Assembly (NCBI GenBank): GCA_015179125.1
Contig: WHVA01000078.1
Coordinates: forward strand, 62,001 to 126,000
Direction: 5' to 3'
DNA: 64,000 nucleotides
From: Gautieria morchelliformis
Taxonomy: Eukaryota; Basidiomycota; Agaricomycetes; Gomphales; Gomphaceae
Notes under the pieces: model-generated
The model's input: the letters and a program-made list of their open reading frames with translations, nothing else
Database searches by the model: none
What the model was told of the DNA's origin: nothing
Shown: piece after piece, positions 19,128-31,108 of the stretch
How the letters are laid out: each line of letters begins with the position of its first letter
How positions within the stretch are numbered: position 1 is the first letter of the stretch
Translations under genes and position numbers: made by a program

Positions 19128-21537
19128 ATGTTTCTCTCCATCGGCCTCCCACTCCTGCTGCTTAGTGTCCTGTTGCGTGCCATTATCCGCCGATACCTCG
19201 TCCTCAGTCGCTCGATCGCACACCTTCCTGGACCAGCTCCTGGCCCTTGGCTCGTCGGTGATGTTATCATATATCTACAACAAATGGACCTTTCACTTAC
19301 TTATATAAACAGGAAATCTTCCTGAGCTACTTCGACCCGATAACGTAGCTGAGGCCGAATTTGCATGGACCAAGAAATATGGGACTGCTATCACGGTCAA
19401 GGGGGCATTTGGGGTGTGTCCTTGTGTTGCTGCCAATAGGCATTTCCCCCCTAATAGCGGCGAGTGCAGGTCAATGTACTTTTTACAGCGGACCCAAAGG
19501 TACTAGAACACCATGCATATTCCATCATTTCAGTCATCCTGAGCACACTGGCAGGCCATGCAGTACATCCTCAACACCGCCGGTTACAACTTTCCTAGAA
19601 GCCCGCAAGTAATCGCTACATCAAAGCTGATTGTGGGCCCAGGTATTACATTTGCTCAAGGTCCTCTACTTCTACTTGCTGTTCGCGACAAACCGCTTAT
19701 ACTATACTATCTTTCACGTAGGTGCTCAACATGCCAGGCACAGAAAGATCATGAATCCTGCTTTCTCTTACAGTTCCTTGCGGCTCTTTCTACCCGTATT
19801 CCACAATACCGCGGAAAAGGTTCCTGAATGGACCTCTACGGGTAATCTGTACTCAACATGAGTCTCTAGACTGTAGCCAAATGGAAGGACTCTGTGGCAC
19901 AGAGCGGCGGCCTATCAACAGTGATCGATACCCCGTCGTGGTTAGCTCGCACTACTTTGGACGCCATTGGACGAGGTTATTCCTTTCCGGTCCAACGGTA
20001 CTGAGTTTTGCTGACTTATTACAGCCGCTTTCGATCACGATTTTGGAGCCATAGATGAAAAGGAAGACGAGCTCTATGTCGTCTACAAAAATCTCTTGTA
20101 AACAGAGCCTATCCTTGGAGAGTTCTCCATTAATGTCTGTGATTTAGTGCCGACTCGTTCTTCAAGCGCTCCGACTTCGCGATCGCATTTGAAGCTCTCT
20201 GGGGTTATATACCTCTATGCGTGGTTTCGGCCATGCGACTGCTACCGACCAAGCAGCTCAGGAGGTTGCGGACGTATACAAAGGTTGCACACCGCGTAGC
20301 CAAAGGTATTGTGCAGACGCAAACAGAGTCATATTCAAGCGGCAAGGAATGCGGAAAGGATGTTATGAGCATTCTCAGTACGTGTCAAATGGCCTTGTTA
20401 AAGTATCGAGATCTGGACCAAGTCCTAGTCAGGGCCAATCTGTCAGAAGATCCGAAATCGAAGTTGAGCGAGACCGAGGTAATGGCACAATTGAAGTTGG
20501 TTTGCGTCGCATTGCCAGAGAACGCATTCCCTGACGATTTGACTAGGACAGTGATGATTGCAGGCCAGGAAACTACTGCGTCGACGCTAAGTTGGGCGTT
20601 CTACGAGCTCTCACGGCATCCCGGGTTTCAGAGTCGTGTACGGGAGGAGATTAAGACCACTCGTGCTCAGGCAGCACAAAGGGGCAACGGAGAACTTACC
20701 ATCGCTGACCTGGACTCTATGCAATGTCTGCTTTCTGTCATGAAGGTGGATGGTTTACATGTCATATGAGCTAATACTAATCCCTCTCCCTCATGCAAAA
20801 GGAAACACTGAGATATCACCCAATTTTAACGATATTGTCGCGTGTGGCGGGTCGCGACGATATCATTCCGCTTTCGGCCCCACAGACAACGAAGACGGGT
20901 GAGGTCGTTACGAGCATCACTGTGAGTAAGGGACAACGGGTATTGATTTCCATCGGGGCTTATAACAGGCGAGTTCAATGTCTGCCTATGCAGTGTTGTA
21001 ATAATAATAGCACATAGGCTGCCATCGGTCTGGGGTGATGACGCCGATGTGTGGAGGCCTGAGCGTTTCCTGGAAGGTGTCAATGCCAAACAACAGACAG
21101 GGCTTGGCGTGATAGCTAACCTGTGCGAGGTACCTATTCCGTGCATGCATAGCGGCTAACTCTACTCTGCAGCGCGACGTTCAGCAGTGGACTACATAAT
21201 TGCATAGGGTGCGCGACCTCTGGATTGTGTACCAGTCCATGAAATAATGGCGTGTCCCAGGTGGCGCTTTGCGTATGATTATTATTCTTTGAAGGTTCTT
21301 CGTTCTCAACGTTTTACAGATTGCTTGAGATGCAGACCATACTCATTGACTTTCTTGAAAACTTTGAGTTCTCCCCCGCCCCAGGCGATCCCGAGATAAT
21401 CAGGAGTGCTACGGCGCTTATGAGTCCCATGTGCGTTTTTACGACAATTGTCAAGTAACGCGAATCACTTTTTATCTAGGGTCAAGGGACAACCTGGCCG
21501 CGCCCAGCTGCCGCTCACAATAACAGCACTGAGGTGA
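19128..21537 (+). CDS. Cytochrome P450 monooxygenase
   Basis: A haem-thiolate monooxygenase, probably ER-anchored; substrate unknown. Sixteen exons give one frame of 542 codons plus stop: 19128-19257, 19313-19413, 19470-19499, 19555-19660, 19722-19819, 19870-19975, 20025-20097, 20148-20377, 20429-20495, 20547-20745, 20802-20968, 21018-21122, 21173-21208, 21261-21272, 21320-21430, 21480-21537. Seen: N-terminal membrane anchor (GLPLLLLSVLL), proline hinge LPGPAPGP, I-helix AGQETTAS, ExxR as ETLRYHP, PERF as WRPERF, and haem loop FSSGLHNCIG with the ligand Cys, His standing where Arg is usual. The haem loop is split by an intron directly after CIG. One intron (20969-21017) uses GC-AG (AG|GCGAGT). 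Length and motifs are those of a complete fungal P450, with no stop or frameshift. It is flanked by remnants on both sides, so no cluster context is available. Confidence 0.88.
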
Positions 21538-21900
21538 GAAGCTCGGAGTCACGTCTGCCTCGATGGAATGCTCCATATCATGGTGAATCGCGTATCTTTC
21601 TGTGATTTGCGATGTCCCTTATTCTATGAAATGCTTCTCTGAAGGACGTATTAACAAAAATTTTAAAGCTCGAGGCCCCTTGCTGTACTCCAGCTGAGAA
21701 TAACGTGTCTGCTACATGTAAATTAGGTGAAATGATCTTTGGCAACCGCGCCCTATTATGTGCAAAGACCTGTGTATAGGAATACAAAGACATCTTACAA
21801 GGAGTGATTCTGCCAAAACCTAATAATTTGTCTAACCCATTGCACCAACTTGTAGCCCCATTCAGGCTACAGACTCGGCGGAGAAGTCTGATCTGAAATG
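21538..21900. other. P450 3' flank, nothing supported
   Basis: No conserved frame. It separates the convergent P450 and the kinase-like remnant. Confidence 0.4.
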
Positions 21901-22290
21901 TTAGCTGCAGCTCATGGAAATGACCCAATCCTTGATAAATTTGTCTGGAAGACCTGCCCAACGATCATAAAGTTCATATTCAGGGCAGTCCCTAGGTGGC
22001 ACAGGAAACTGCAGTTGCTCTTCCGTCAACTCGGCGGCCAATATTTCCAAGAACTCGAGGGCTTGACTAGCTGTAAATCGGCGACTGATATCACGCGTCG
22101 TCATTCGATCCATTAGCGAAGCAAACATTGAAACAATGCGGGTAAATTGCTGTGGGATAGCACATGGATTAGTCACTTCACTTAGGACTGCACCCTTTCC
22201 CAAATGGTCATAGGTGACCATTCGCTTTGTGTGTTCATCCCAGCGTGCCAGAAACCCGGTGCAATATGCCACAACATCATCACATTCATG
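21901..22290 (-). pseudogene. Protein-kinase-like C-terminal fragment
   Basis: The minus-strand frame (VVAYCTGFLARWDEHTKR, FASLMDRMTTRDISRRFT, ASQALEFLEILAAELT) resembles the C-terminal lobe of fungal kinase-like proteins (M..D...RFTA.QAL.FLE). The N-terminal part is missing: the frame runs into the LTR that starts at 22291. The catalytic loop is absent, so this is a broken gene. Family assignment moderate. Confidence 0.45.
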
Positions 22291-22437
22291 TGTTGAAATC
22301 CAGATGACGACTGACCAGTCGCTGTTCCCTGTACCTTGCTATGACCAATCCTTCTTTACTCACCACCTAGTACAAATTACATAACTACTGTACAGCGGCA
22401 CTACAGACTTTCTCTGATGCCGTCTAGGTTTGTGAGC
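22291..22437 (+). repeat. LTR segment of copia-1 (left)
   Basis: It matches 52050-52197 with a handful of differences, mostly CG against TG/CA (for example TTACATAAC against TTATGTAAC). It abuts gypsy integrase sequence at 22438. Confidence 0.75.
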
Positions 22438-22474
22438 TTTCGTCATCGACTTTTGCAAGTCCTGCCCTACTTGC

Positions 22475-23638
22475 TTGCGTTCAAAGTCACAGCGTCATCG
22501 GCCTTACAGCTCCCTGCAGCAGCTTCCAATACCCGAGCAACCTTGGAATTCCATCTCCATGGATTTCATTGAGCAGTTGCCGGCGTCTTTGGGATTCACT
22601 GTGATCCTTGCAGTAGTTTGCCGCTTAACCAAAAAGAGCATATTCATCCTGACCTATGACACGGTCACATCCGCAGACCTCGCCCGCCTGTTCGTCTTGC
22701 ACGTTTTCTCGAAGCACGGTGTCCCTAGCCATGTGACATCCGACCGAGGTTCAGAATTCGTTTCACACTTTTTCCATTCCCTGGGCAAGGCTCTCGACAT
22801 GAAACTGCATTTCACCTCGGGATACCATCCTGAAGGCGATGGTCAAACTGAACGTGTCAACCAAACTCTGGAACAGTACCTTCGTGTGTATTGCAATTAT
22901 CAACAGGACAATTGGTCCGAATTGCCACCACTCGCCGAGTTTGCGTACAACAATGCTCCCAGTGCAACTACCGGCATATCACCCTTCTTTGCCAACAAGG
23001 AATACAACCTGAACCTCACGGTTCACCCTGAATGGGACCTTGCATCCTCCCAAGCCCGAGACTTCGCAGTTGACCTTGACCAGCTTCACGCTGCCCTGAA
23101 AGAGCAAATCAAATCCGCTCAATCTAGGTACCAGGTCTCGGCTGATGCGCATCATGCTCCCGCTCCCAAGTTCGCGATAGGATCCTCCACGTTTGTAAAA
23201 GCGCAGTTCTTCTGGACAACCCGGCCCTCGAAGAAGCTGGCTGAGAAGTACCTTGGTCCCTTTGAGATTATTGGCCAGGCTGGATCCTGAGCTTACATTC
23301 TACATCTCCTGGATAGCCTTCGGGCAGTCCACCTGGTCTTTCATGTCTCCATGCTCAAACCCGCAAACCCGAATACCATCCCAAACCGGGTTCAGTCTCT
23401 GCCACCCCCAGTCGAGATTGACGGTGAGACAGAGTACGAGATTTCCGAGATTCTTGATTCCAAGATTGACCGACGCCGTAGACCCTGTAACCTCTTGTAC
23501 CTTGTCTGTTGGGCTGGTTATGAAGGTACCGATGAAGAGACGTCATGGGTCCTTGTGACCAAGCTCAGCCATGCGGCCGAGATCGTGACTGACTTTCACT
23601 TGGCCTACCCTGCCAAGCCTGGACCATGGGTTCCTTGA
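22475..23638 (+). pseudogene. Integrase core plus chromodomain of gypsy-2 (one in-frame stop)
   Basis: This fragment of pol would insert element cDNA into chromatin. The DDE core is visible: Asp in MDFIEQLPAS, Asp in SDRGSEF, Glu in GQTERVNQTLEQYLR. A GPY-like segment follows (KYLGPFEIIG), then a chromodomain (YEISEILDSKI, YLVCWAGYEG, ETSWV) that would read histone marks. One TGA at 23288-23290 interrupts the frame between the two, in a context where CGA is expected (FEIIGQAGS[R]AY). Otherwise the frame is open to 23638. The zinc-binding HHCC region upstream is lost. Confidence 0.85.
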
Positions 23639-23888
23639 ACCTGAGCTTTGGCTCCCCGTTTCCTTTCTCTCATTTTATGGTCACTTTCTTAGTTAGACAA
23701 AAAAAAAAAACAACTCTTTTGCTATGTTTTATCCTTGGCCATTTTGCCAAATAGCTATGCTTGTAGTTCTCGGCTTTCTCTCCTTTCCCTGTCTGTCATT
23801 TCACTCCCGTTCCCGATCCTGATCCCGAAACAAAAGCACCAAGAAAAAAGATTCACATTTAGTATAGAAAAACAACAAAAAACAGTAG
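23639..23888. other. Spacer between convergent pol and antisense gene
   Basis: Non-coding, with an A run at 23700-23710. Both genes end into it, so it may hold their polyadenylation signals. Confidence 0.4.
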
Positions 23889-25220
23889 TTAGTTGTCTTC
23901 CATAGTTTCTTCCTCGTCCGCTCCTGCACCCTTTTCCCCGTCATCCTGCTCGTCTTCCCCGTTCCCATCTTCCGAACCCGATTCCGATTCCGATTCCGAT
24001 CCCGCTCCCGTTTTCCCCTCTGTCTCATCTCTCTCCTTTCCTTTTCCCTTATCCCCTTCCTCCACTCTCTTATCCCCCAAACCCGAACCTGAACCCCCAG
24101 CTAAATCGAACCCGCCCCAATCCGAACGCGTTCCCATCCATAAGGACGTGTTCGCGGCCGCTTTGGCCCACAACTCCAGCCTCTTGTTCAGTTGGGAATT
24201 GTGCCACTCAATTCGCTGCACAAAGTCCAGAACACCCCAGAGCAGGTGGTTGCTTCGCTCCAGCTGTTCACTCTGCTGGGACAACAAGTCCCTCACCATT
24301 CGGGAGACTTCCGCTCCCGAAAACCTGTCAGGTTTCAAGCCTTTGATCCCCACTCCCGATGGCCCTGCATGGATGTCTACCATCGGAATGGCTCCCGACG
24401 GCTTGACCGGTGACATCTTGGCCTTCTTCGGCCCCGGTCCCTCGGTCGCATCCTCGTCCTTCTGCTTCCGCTTCCTATCCAGGAAGCTACACCAGACTTT
24501 CCGGTCCACACATTGCTGGCACATGGTTTTTCTTCCACGTAAGCACCAGGTCTGGCGACGCCTGCATGCATCGCATGGTTCACGCTAAAAAAACATAAGT
24601 CAAAAAAGAAACTGAACCGACCTGACCCGAGGACTCACCTCTTCATCAGACTCCTCGTCTGATTCCTCAGTCATCTTCCGCTTCCGCGAACCCGAGGCTT
24701 TCGGCTTTGGCTTAGCCGCATTTCTTTTGGCTGCATGCTTCATGGCCAATATCCATGCTTGAGCGGTAGCCGAGTCCACGACCAATGGCTCGGGCGACGG
24801 GATGTGGTAGTTTTGATCCACATCAGCTTGCCGAACCGATTCAGCTTTAAGCAAATCGAGAAGTCGCTGGCGCTCACATTCGAAAACCGGCCCCATCACT
24901 TTCCGAGCCTCGTCGGCTTTTGCCTTCAATGCTCGCTTCTCTTCCTCCCGTGCTTCTTTGGCCTTCCGAGCTTCCTCGGCTTTCCGTGCCTCTTCGGCTT
25001 TTTTCGCCTCTTCGGCTATTAGCGCGGCTTTGGCCTGCGCCTTCTGTTCCATTTTGGCTTTCTCAGCTTCCTCCTGCCGTTTCTTCTCTGCAGCTGCTTT
25101 GCGCTCCTGCGCAAGTCACCGCTTTTCCTGCAGCTCCTTCATCCGCTCAGCAGCCTCATGCTCAGCCTGCACGAGCTCCACGTCGACCTCGCTGATGGGA
25201 AATTCACGTGTCTCTGGCAT
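23889..25220 (-). pseudogene. Antisense gypsy gene with Zn2Cys6-like cluster (copy 2)
   Basis: It is convergent with pol. Two exons fit exactly: 25220-24639 (194 codons) and 24584-23889 (231 codons plus stop), with a GTGAGT...TTTTTAG intron at 24638-24585. Exon 1 is a long charged helix (repeats of EEARKAEEARKAKEAR) followed by KPKASGSRKRKM and an acidic run. Exon 2 opens with six cysteines CX2CX6CX7CX2CX6C (CDACRRRQTWC, CQQCVDRKVWC), then MVRDLLSQQSEQLERSNHLL and other helix-like sequence, and ends acidic and serine-rich. The same spacing and order occur at 5298-6712 on an unrelated LTR family. One TGA at codon 35 (25116-25118) is in a CGA-expected context. A DNA-binding or chromatin role is suggested only by the cysteine spacing. 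Confidence 0.75.
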
Positions 25221-25353
25221 GATCCATGATTTTGATGATGATGGGAGAAGACAAGAAGCAGAATGCGAAACAAAGCTTATGTAACTACCCCAACCCGGCG
25301 ATCTCTGGGATCTCGCTTATGGCCTCATGGGTTCGGCCATAAGGGGGAGGTAC

Positions 25354-25762
25354 TGTTACGACCCGTTCCCGAATCTGGACCGAAGCTCGGCTTCAGCTCT
25401 TGTTTGGGAACCTCGGGTATTTCATGGCTTCCTTCGGGTTTCCCTTCGCACTTCCCATCACCCCTGATTCCCTTATTAGTTAGTTCCCCATTTGCCTGAC
25501 CCTTGTTTCCCCTGACTGTTGATCTGATCATGTTCTCTTCGCGACCCTGCATGCTACTTTACTATATAGACCTCCAGTCCATGTACAGTAGCTCCTCAGT
25601 TCAGATATCAAATTAGCCCATTGTACTCAAGACCCTCTGCTAGATATCGAAACCTGCATCTTGGCTTGTAGCCGAGACCACTCCCCAAAATTAGGGCAGA
25701 ACATAGAGTGGGCGCAACCCAAGAGGGTATAGCCGAACTACAGTATGAACACAACCTTAACA
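25354..25762 (+). repeat. 3' LTR of gypsy-2
   Basis: It begins TGTTACGACCC after a polypurine tract and ends CTTAACA. It is a diverged relative of the LTRs at 26372 and 46252, sharing the CCCATCACCCCTGATT and GCTTATAGCC-like blocks and a TACTATATAGACC TATA region. Confidence 0.85.
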
Positions 25763-26371
25763 TGTCGCCACAGCCACACACATACGAAACTGTGCCCCAT
25801 CACATGCAACCAACTATGTCTACCCACACGAACACCTCCTTGGACAACCACCCGACCTGAGCTACCTCAGGACCTTCGGATGTTTAGCCTATGCACACAC
25901 AATGACTCAGAGAACAAAATTTGATCCAACATCAATTGTCTTCATCGGATGCGACGGTTCCACAAAGGGGTACAAGCTATGGGAACCATCCTCACACAGA
26001 ATAATTGTATCCACTGACGTTGTTTTTGAGGAAAATGTATACCCTCTTTGCACCCCAACAGCTCCAATTGTACAACCAAGCTCCATCCCCTCACAACACC
26101 GGCAGCCACAACCTGAGCTAGTTGACCTAACTCTACCGGAGAGCGATGACGAGGATGTAGAAAACAACCCATTGCAACCACTGCCACCCGGCCCTCCTCC
26201 GCTGCATCCACAACCTCCCCAACATCTTCCATGCAGATCGGTGCAAATCATCAGCCGGTCCCTATGCCCCAATCCAATGAATGCCAGCCCAGGCAGGGCA
26301 AACTGATGGGTCCCCGCTGTATAGACAAACACAATCTCAGTGTTCCTAGCAGCAACCGACATCATGCCGAC
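25763..26371 (+). pseudogene. copia-1 integrase C-terminal fragment
   Basis: The frame (YVYPHEHLLGQPPDLSYLR, TFGCLAYAHTMTQRTKFDP, FIGCDGSTKGYKLWEP, STDVVFEENVYPL) is the conserved tail of Ty1/copia integrase, followed by a proline-rich linker. It runs into the gypsy-4 LTR at 26372 and resumes at 46704. Confidence 0.8.
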
Positions 26372-27953
26372 TGTTACGATCCATTCCCAAGTCTGGTCCC
26401 GAAGCCTCAGCTTCGGTACTCGCATGGGAACTTCGGGTTTCACTCGGCTTCCTCAGGTTCTCTTCATACCTTCCCATCACCCCTGATTTCCCTTCCTAGT
26501 TAGTTCCCCATATGTCCAACCCTTTGTTCCCCCCGTCCATTGTTCCAATCATTGATCCCTCTGACCCTGCATACTACTATACTATATAAACCCTCCAGTC
26601 ATGTATTGTAGTTCCTCAGTTCAGATATCAACTTAGCTTCTCGTACACTAAACTCTTCTGCTTGATATCAATTCTGATCCTTGGCTTATAGCCGAGCCTG
26701 TTCCTGAAATTAGGGCAGAACACTGAGTGGGTGTTTTGGAACCCTGCAAGACTTTGGTGTTATTGCTAACGCCTCTGTCTATCAGAACGTGTCGTTTACA
26801 CGACTAGTAGAATACCAGTTCAATGCAGCAGCACAACTCCAGAAATAATTTAATATTTGTACCTTGGTTGCAATCAGTGTAATAACTAGTCCAAGTTATT
26901 ACAGCTGGAAGGCAATGCATTTCTTAGCTGCACTGAACAATAAACTAAAAGAGTGTGTAGGTTCAAGGACACTATCGGGGTCCAAGAGTATTCCTTTTAA
27001 TAAAGAGGGAATAGGCTCCGCAGGAGAGTTTGTAAGTGGATTGGGTCGACCAACGTCAATGCACTGCAATAATGAGAGAGTAATGTGAAGTGGCTTTCGC
27101 ACACAACTTGACTTGACTTGTGAAAGTCACTGAACAGGAAAATCAACTGAACAGCTTGTCTCGGGTATTGGAGTGCTAATTGACAAGAAAATCGATTGCC
27201 AACCTCACTCTGTAGAGTTTCACCCAGCGTGTTAGGCTAAGTGGCTAAGCAGTAAAGCAACTACTTAACTAAGAATAGTTACTCTAAGTAAGAGTAGTAT
27301 TCTAGTTCGGGTTAGGAACTTAGGTAAGATGTGCAAGTCACACAAGCTGTGTAGGATAGAAGATGGGTAGATTGATTGCTCAAAGGGCAGGCAAAGGGCC
27401 TCCTTTTATATGGTAATGTACAAGAGCTTAGTAAGCAGGTAGAACCTTCTATCTATTAATGGAATGGGGGAAGAAGCTTGTGGAAGATGGAAGAAAGGGT
27501 TGGAAGAAACTGGCTGTTTCCAGGGGACTCTACCATGCTTCCTACCAATCAGAGCTTGATTTGTCAGGAATGACTCACTGAAAGGGGTCATGTGCCATAG
27601 CACAGCTTGGCTGAGTCATGTACTCCTGACTCACCAAGGTGTTGTTGGTAAGGGTGCAGTAGTCTGGAGACGAAGTAGCTCAGTGAATGGTCGATTCACT
27701 GAGCGCATATTATTACTGTACCTGGAGACGAAGTAGCTACAGACAGAATGTAAGCTACCGCCCGTCTCGGTACACAGAAATGGTACGTACCTCAGTGAAT
27801 TGTCGATTCACTGAGGTACGACTAGACATCCTTGGACTAATATACTGCCACGGTCAAGCTTGACCGTGGCTACCTAACTACGTGTCCGTGCATCGGTCAC
27901 GACCCTGCGTTCTCCGCTTACCGGCCTCAATCCTCTGATCACTACACTCCCCC

Positions 27954-29702
27954 TTAAGCAGAACGCAGTCCTATCAGCGTGTTCATATGCAACACCTTGT
28001 GACGGGGGAGCCCTTTTGTAAACATGTCTGCCACCATGTCCGTCGTGGGTACGTAGTCAACGTGTAAGAGATTTTCCTGTACTGACTGGCATATGAAATG
28101 GTAGCGAATGTCGATGTGCTTTGTGCGCGGGTGATATTCGTTGTTCTTGGTGATGGAAATGGCGGACATGTTGTCGAGGTGTATTGTGATGGGTTTCGTG
28201 AGGGGACGTGCAATCTCCGTGAGGAACATGTGTATCTAGAGGGCCTCCGCTGCATGCGTTGCAGCGATGTACTCGGCCTCTGTCGTCGACAGCGCGACGA
28301 TCGCTTGTTTCTTCAAGCTCAACGAGACGGCGCCTCCACCCATCGTGAAGACATAGCCGGAAATGGAGTGTCGATGTTCTTGCGATGCCCAATCCGCATC
28401 TGAGAACGCTTCGAGTCCCTTCCCTGTTCCTCCGATGACGAGGCACAATTCCTTCATCCCTTTGAGGTAACGGAAAACCCGTTTAACCGCCTCCCAGTGA
28501 GGCCTCCCCGGGTTTTGCATGAATTGTGATAGGAACGATACGGCGAATGAGATATCGGGTCGGGTGCCTAGTGCCGCGTACATGAGGGAGCCAATGGCCT
28601 CCCTGTAAGGCACGCCCTGCATGTCTTCATACTCGCGAGCGGTGGAGGGGCATTGGGACAGGGAGAGCTTGTGGTGTGGGTCGAGTGGGGTGCCGAGCGG
28701 GTTAGCGTCATGTAGATTAAACCTTTCTAAAATCTTCTGGACGTACGCGCGCTGTGATAGGGAGATCGTGCGTAACCCGCGGTCCCTCTTCACCTCTATC
28801 CCCAGCAGCCAGTGCAGGTCACCCATATCCTTGATCTTGAGGACGGTGCGCAGTTCGTCCTTGAACTTGCGTATTGCTCCTATCGTGTTGCCGGCCATCG
28901 TGAGGTCGTCGACGTCGACGGCGATGATGAGGGCGTCGTGGTAGGTGTACCTGTGGAAGACTGCGTGCTCGGTCTCACATCGCGTGAACCCGAACCTGTA
29001 CATAATCCCACATAGCATGTCATACCACTCCCTCCCTGACTGCTTCAGTCCGTATATTGCGCGATTCAGGCGGCACACGTAGTGCTCCCTTCCTGGAGCT
29101 TCGTACCCTTTCGCCTGGCACATGTAGATCATCTCCGTGATTGGGGCGTTGAGGTAGGCTCCATCCACGTTGGCCTGTTCCAATTCCCAGTCGTTTCGGG
29201 TGGCGATCGCGGCGATGATGCGAATAGTGGAGAGCTTAGCGGTGGGGGAGAAGGTTTCATTGTAGTCAATCCCTTCTATCTGCGAGAACCCCTGCGCGAT
29301 GAGCCTGGTCTTGTGGGCTATAACCGCACCGCTAGTGTCGTATTTGTAGTGAAAAACTAACTTGCTGCTGACGATGTTTGTGTTGTCTGGGGGTTCAACC
29401 AGGTCCCACGTCCTTAGCATTTCGTGCTGGGCCAACTCCCGCTTGATCGACGCGTCCCACAGGGGCCAGTCATTGCGGGAGCGTGCGTCAGCGATGCTGA
29501 CCGGGTCGTCCCCCGGGTCGCGTGTCCCTGCTGCCATCGAGTGCTCGAGGGTCTCCCCCTCGGTCTCAGCAGTGGTTGACTCTGCTGTCTCTGTCAGGAC
29601 GGCTAGTGCCGTGCCGTCCGTGGGTCGTGGCAGTCCGCGTGGGTACGCAGGCGCATTTGTGTGGCCCGTGCTGCTGCCTGCGCCGTCGGCGATCCCTCGC
29701 AT
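27954..29702 (-). pseudogene. copia-3 reverse transcriptase and RNase H
   Basis: This is the C-terminal part of the polyprotein, copying element RNA into DNA. RT motifs: KTRLIAQGFSQIEGIDY, DGAYLNAPI, LNRAIYGLKQSGREWY, and the catalytic VDVDDL (Asp where Tyr is usual before VDD). RNase H follows: FSDADWASQEH, ALSTTEAEY, then HLDNMSAISI and HIDIRYHF. A TAG (about 28233-28235) interrupts RNase H where Trp is expected. The rest of the frame to 27954 is open. Confidence 0.88.
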
Positions 29703-29779
29703 GTATGCGGAGGGCTTCCGTGTACGGTGGCCCCTGCCCTGCGGTGGGTCGGCTGGTGGGTCCGCATTCTCAAACCCTT

Positions 29780-31108
29780 CTAGCGGGTTGATTCGCGCAG
29801 GTCCGGTGGTGGCCTGGGGTAGCTGAGGAGTGCTGCTGCTGGCGCCCTGGCTGCCTGTGTCAGACTCCCCCTCAGCCAGCGTGTCAGCAGGAGTGATGAG
29901 GATGGGGGCGTCAAAGGTGACGTTACGTTCGACTGTGACTCGGCGCTTTCCAGGCCAGTAGACCCCTTATTCTCATCACTATACCCCATCCACCTCCCCT
30001 TGTCGGATCTCGACTCCAACTTCCCAGCCTGTTCTTTGAGCACAAAGATCCTTGTGCCCCACTCAGGTAGGTCTGTCAGATCGGGCTTCGCGCCATGCAC
30101 CATCTCGTACGGCGTCTTGCCGTCGAGTGCGTGCGTCGAAGTCCTGTTCTTCAACCAGACCGTGTGTTGTACTGATTCTGTCCACAGGAACTTGGGTAGG
30201 TTTGCTGTGAGGAGCATGGCTCGTGCGTGCTCCAGCAGCGTCCTGTTCAGGCGTTCCGATACGCCGTTTTCCTCTGGCGTATCGTGTACGGTGAGGGTCC
30301 GTACTGTCCCTTTCAATTTGAGGTGCGCCATGAATTCCTGGGACAGGTATTCACCCCCGCGGTCCGTTTGTAGACGTTTCAGTTTCGCGTCGTGTTGGGT
30401 CTCGACCCAGGCTTCGTACTGCTTATAGCAGCCGAACGCCTCACTTTTCCTTGCCATGGGTACAAGGTATGTCCACCTACTGTGGTCATCTGTGAAACTG
30501 ACGAAGTACTCCCTTCCATCGTAGCTCTGGGGGTTCGCGGGCCCCCATACGTCCGAGTGGACCTTGTCGCCGAACCTGCCCGATCGTGGTCCCTCCCGCT
30601 TCTGCAGGACGGGTTTTCGCGTGGGTTTAGCTTGCGCACACGCCATGCAGAAGCCCGGTTGGCTCGACAAATCGACGTCGATCCCCGTGATCGCGCCGTC
30701 CTGGACGAGCTTCCGCGTGGCCTGGGGGGAGATATGCCCCATCCGGCGGTGTAGTTCATCCATCGTAAGTGCCTTTCGCATGAGGTTTGCTGACGCCACT
30801 AACCCCTGTCTCTCTACCTTGTAAAGGCCATTCGAGAGTAGGATCTGCCCTAGCAGGGTCCCTCTCGCATCGTGGATTAGGCACTTTCGATCCTTTAGCA
30901 GGACCGAGTACCCTGCTGCGCCGCAGCGCGTCAGGGAGATCAGGGTGAACACGAGGTCAGGGCAGTATAACACATCCTTTAAGGTGACGTGTGTCGTAGT
31001 CTTCCCGTTAGGGATCCCCACCCTCATGTTGCCTATCCCAATAGCCTGGAATACTGTCTTGTCCGCGGCATTAATAGCGCGCGGTGCGATCTCTCTGAAG
31101 GTGAGGAA
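29780..31108 (-). pseudogene. copia-3 integrase
   Basis: It has the zinc-binding H..H..C..C region (HRRMGH, CMACAQ) and the catalytic core: Asp in DVWGPA, Asp in QTDRGGEY, Glu in EENGVSERLNRTLLEHA, plus the C-terminal WGTRIFVLKEQAGKLE. A one-base loss in a G run near 29965 shifts the frame between GYSDENKG and the RT-side linker. A TGA just before the region (about 31109-31111) follows the protease, again where CGA fits. Confidence 0.88.

Larger units (their letters stand above)
22438..25762 (+). mobile_element. 5'-truncated chromodomain gypsy (gypsy-2)
   Basis: It retains the end of pol (integrase and chromodomain), an antisense gene, a polypurine tract (AAGGGGGAGG) and a 3' LTR (25354-25762). 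The 5' LTR, gag, protease and RT are gone, cut off at the copia-1 LTR segment. Sequence just inside the break (CATCGACTTTTGCAAGTC) matches the same place in the integrase of gypsy-4 (44280). Confidence 0.8.

Noticed and set aside
23893-24588. Plus-strand frame of 231 codons
   Set aside because: It is the complement of the antisense gene's serine/acidic and cysteine exon; the minus strand has the conserved cysteines and matching exon joins.
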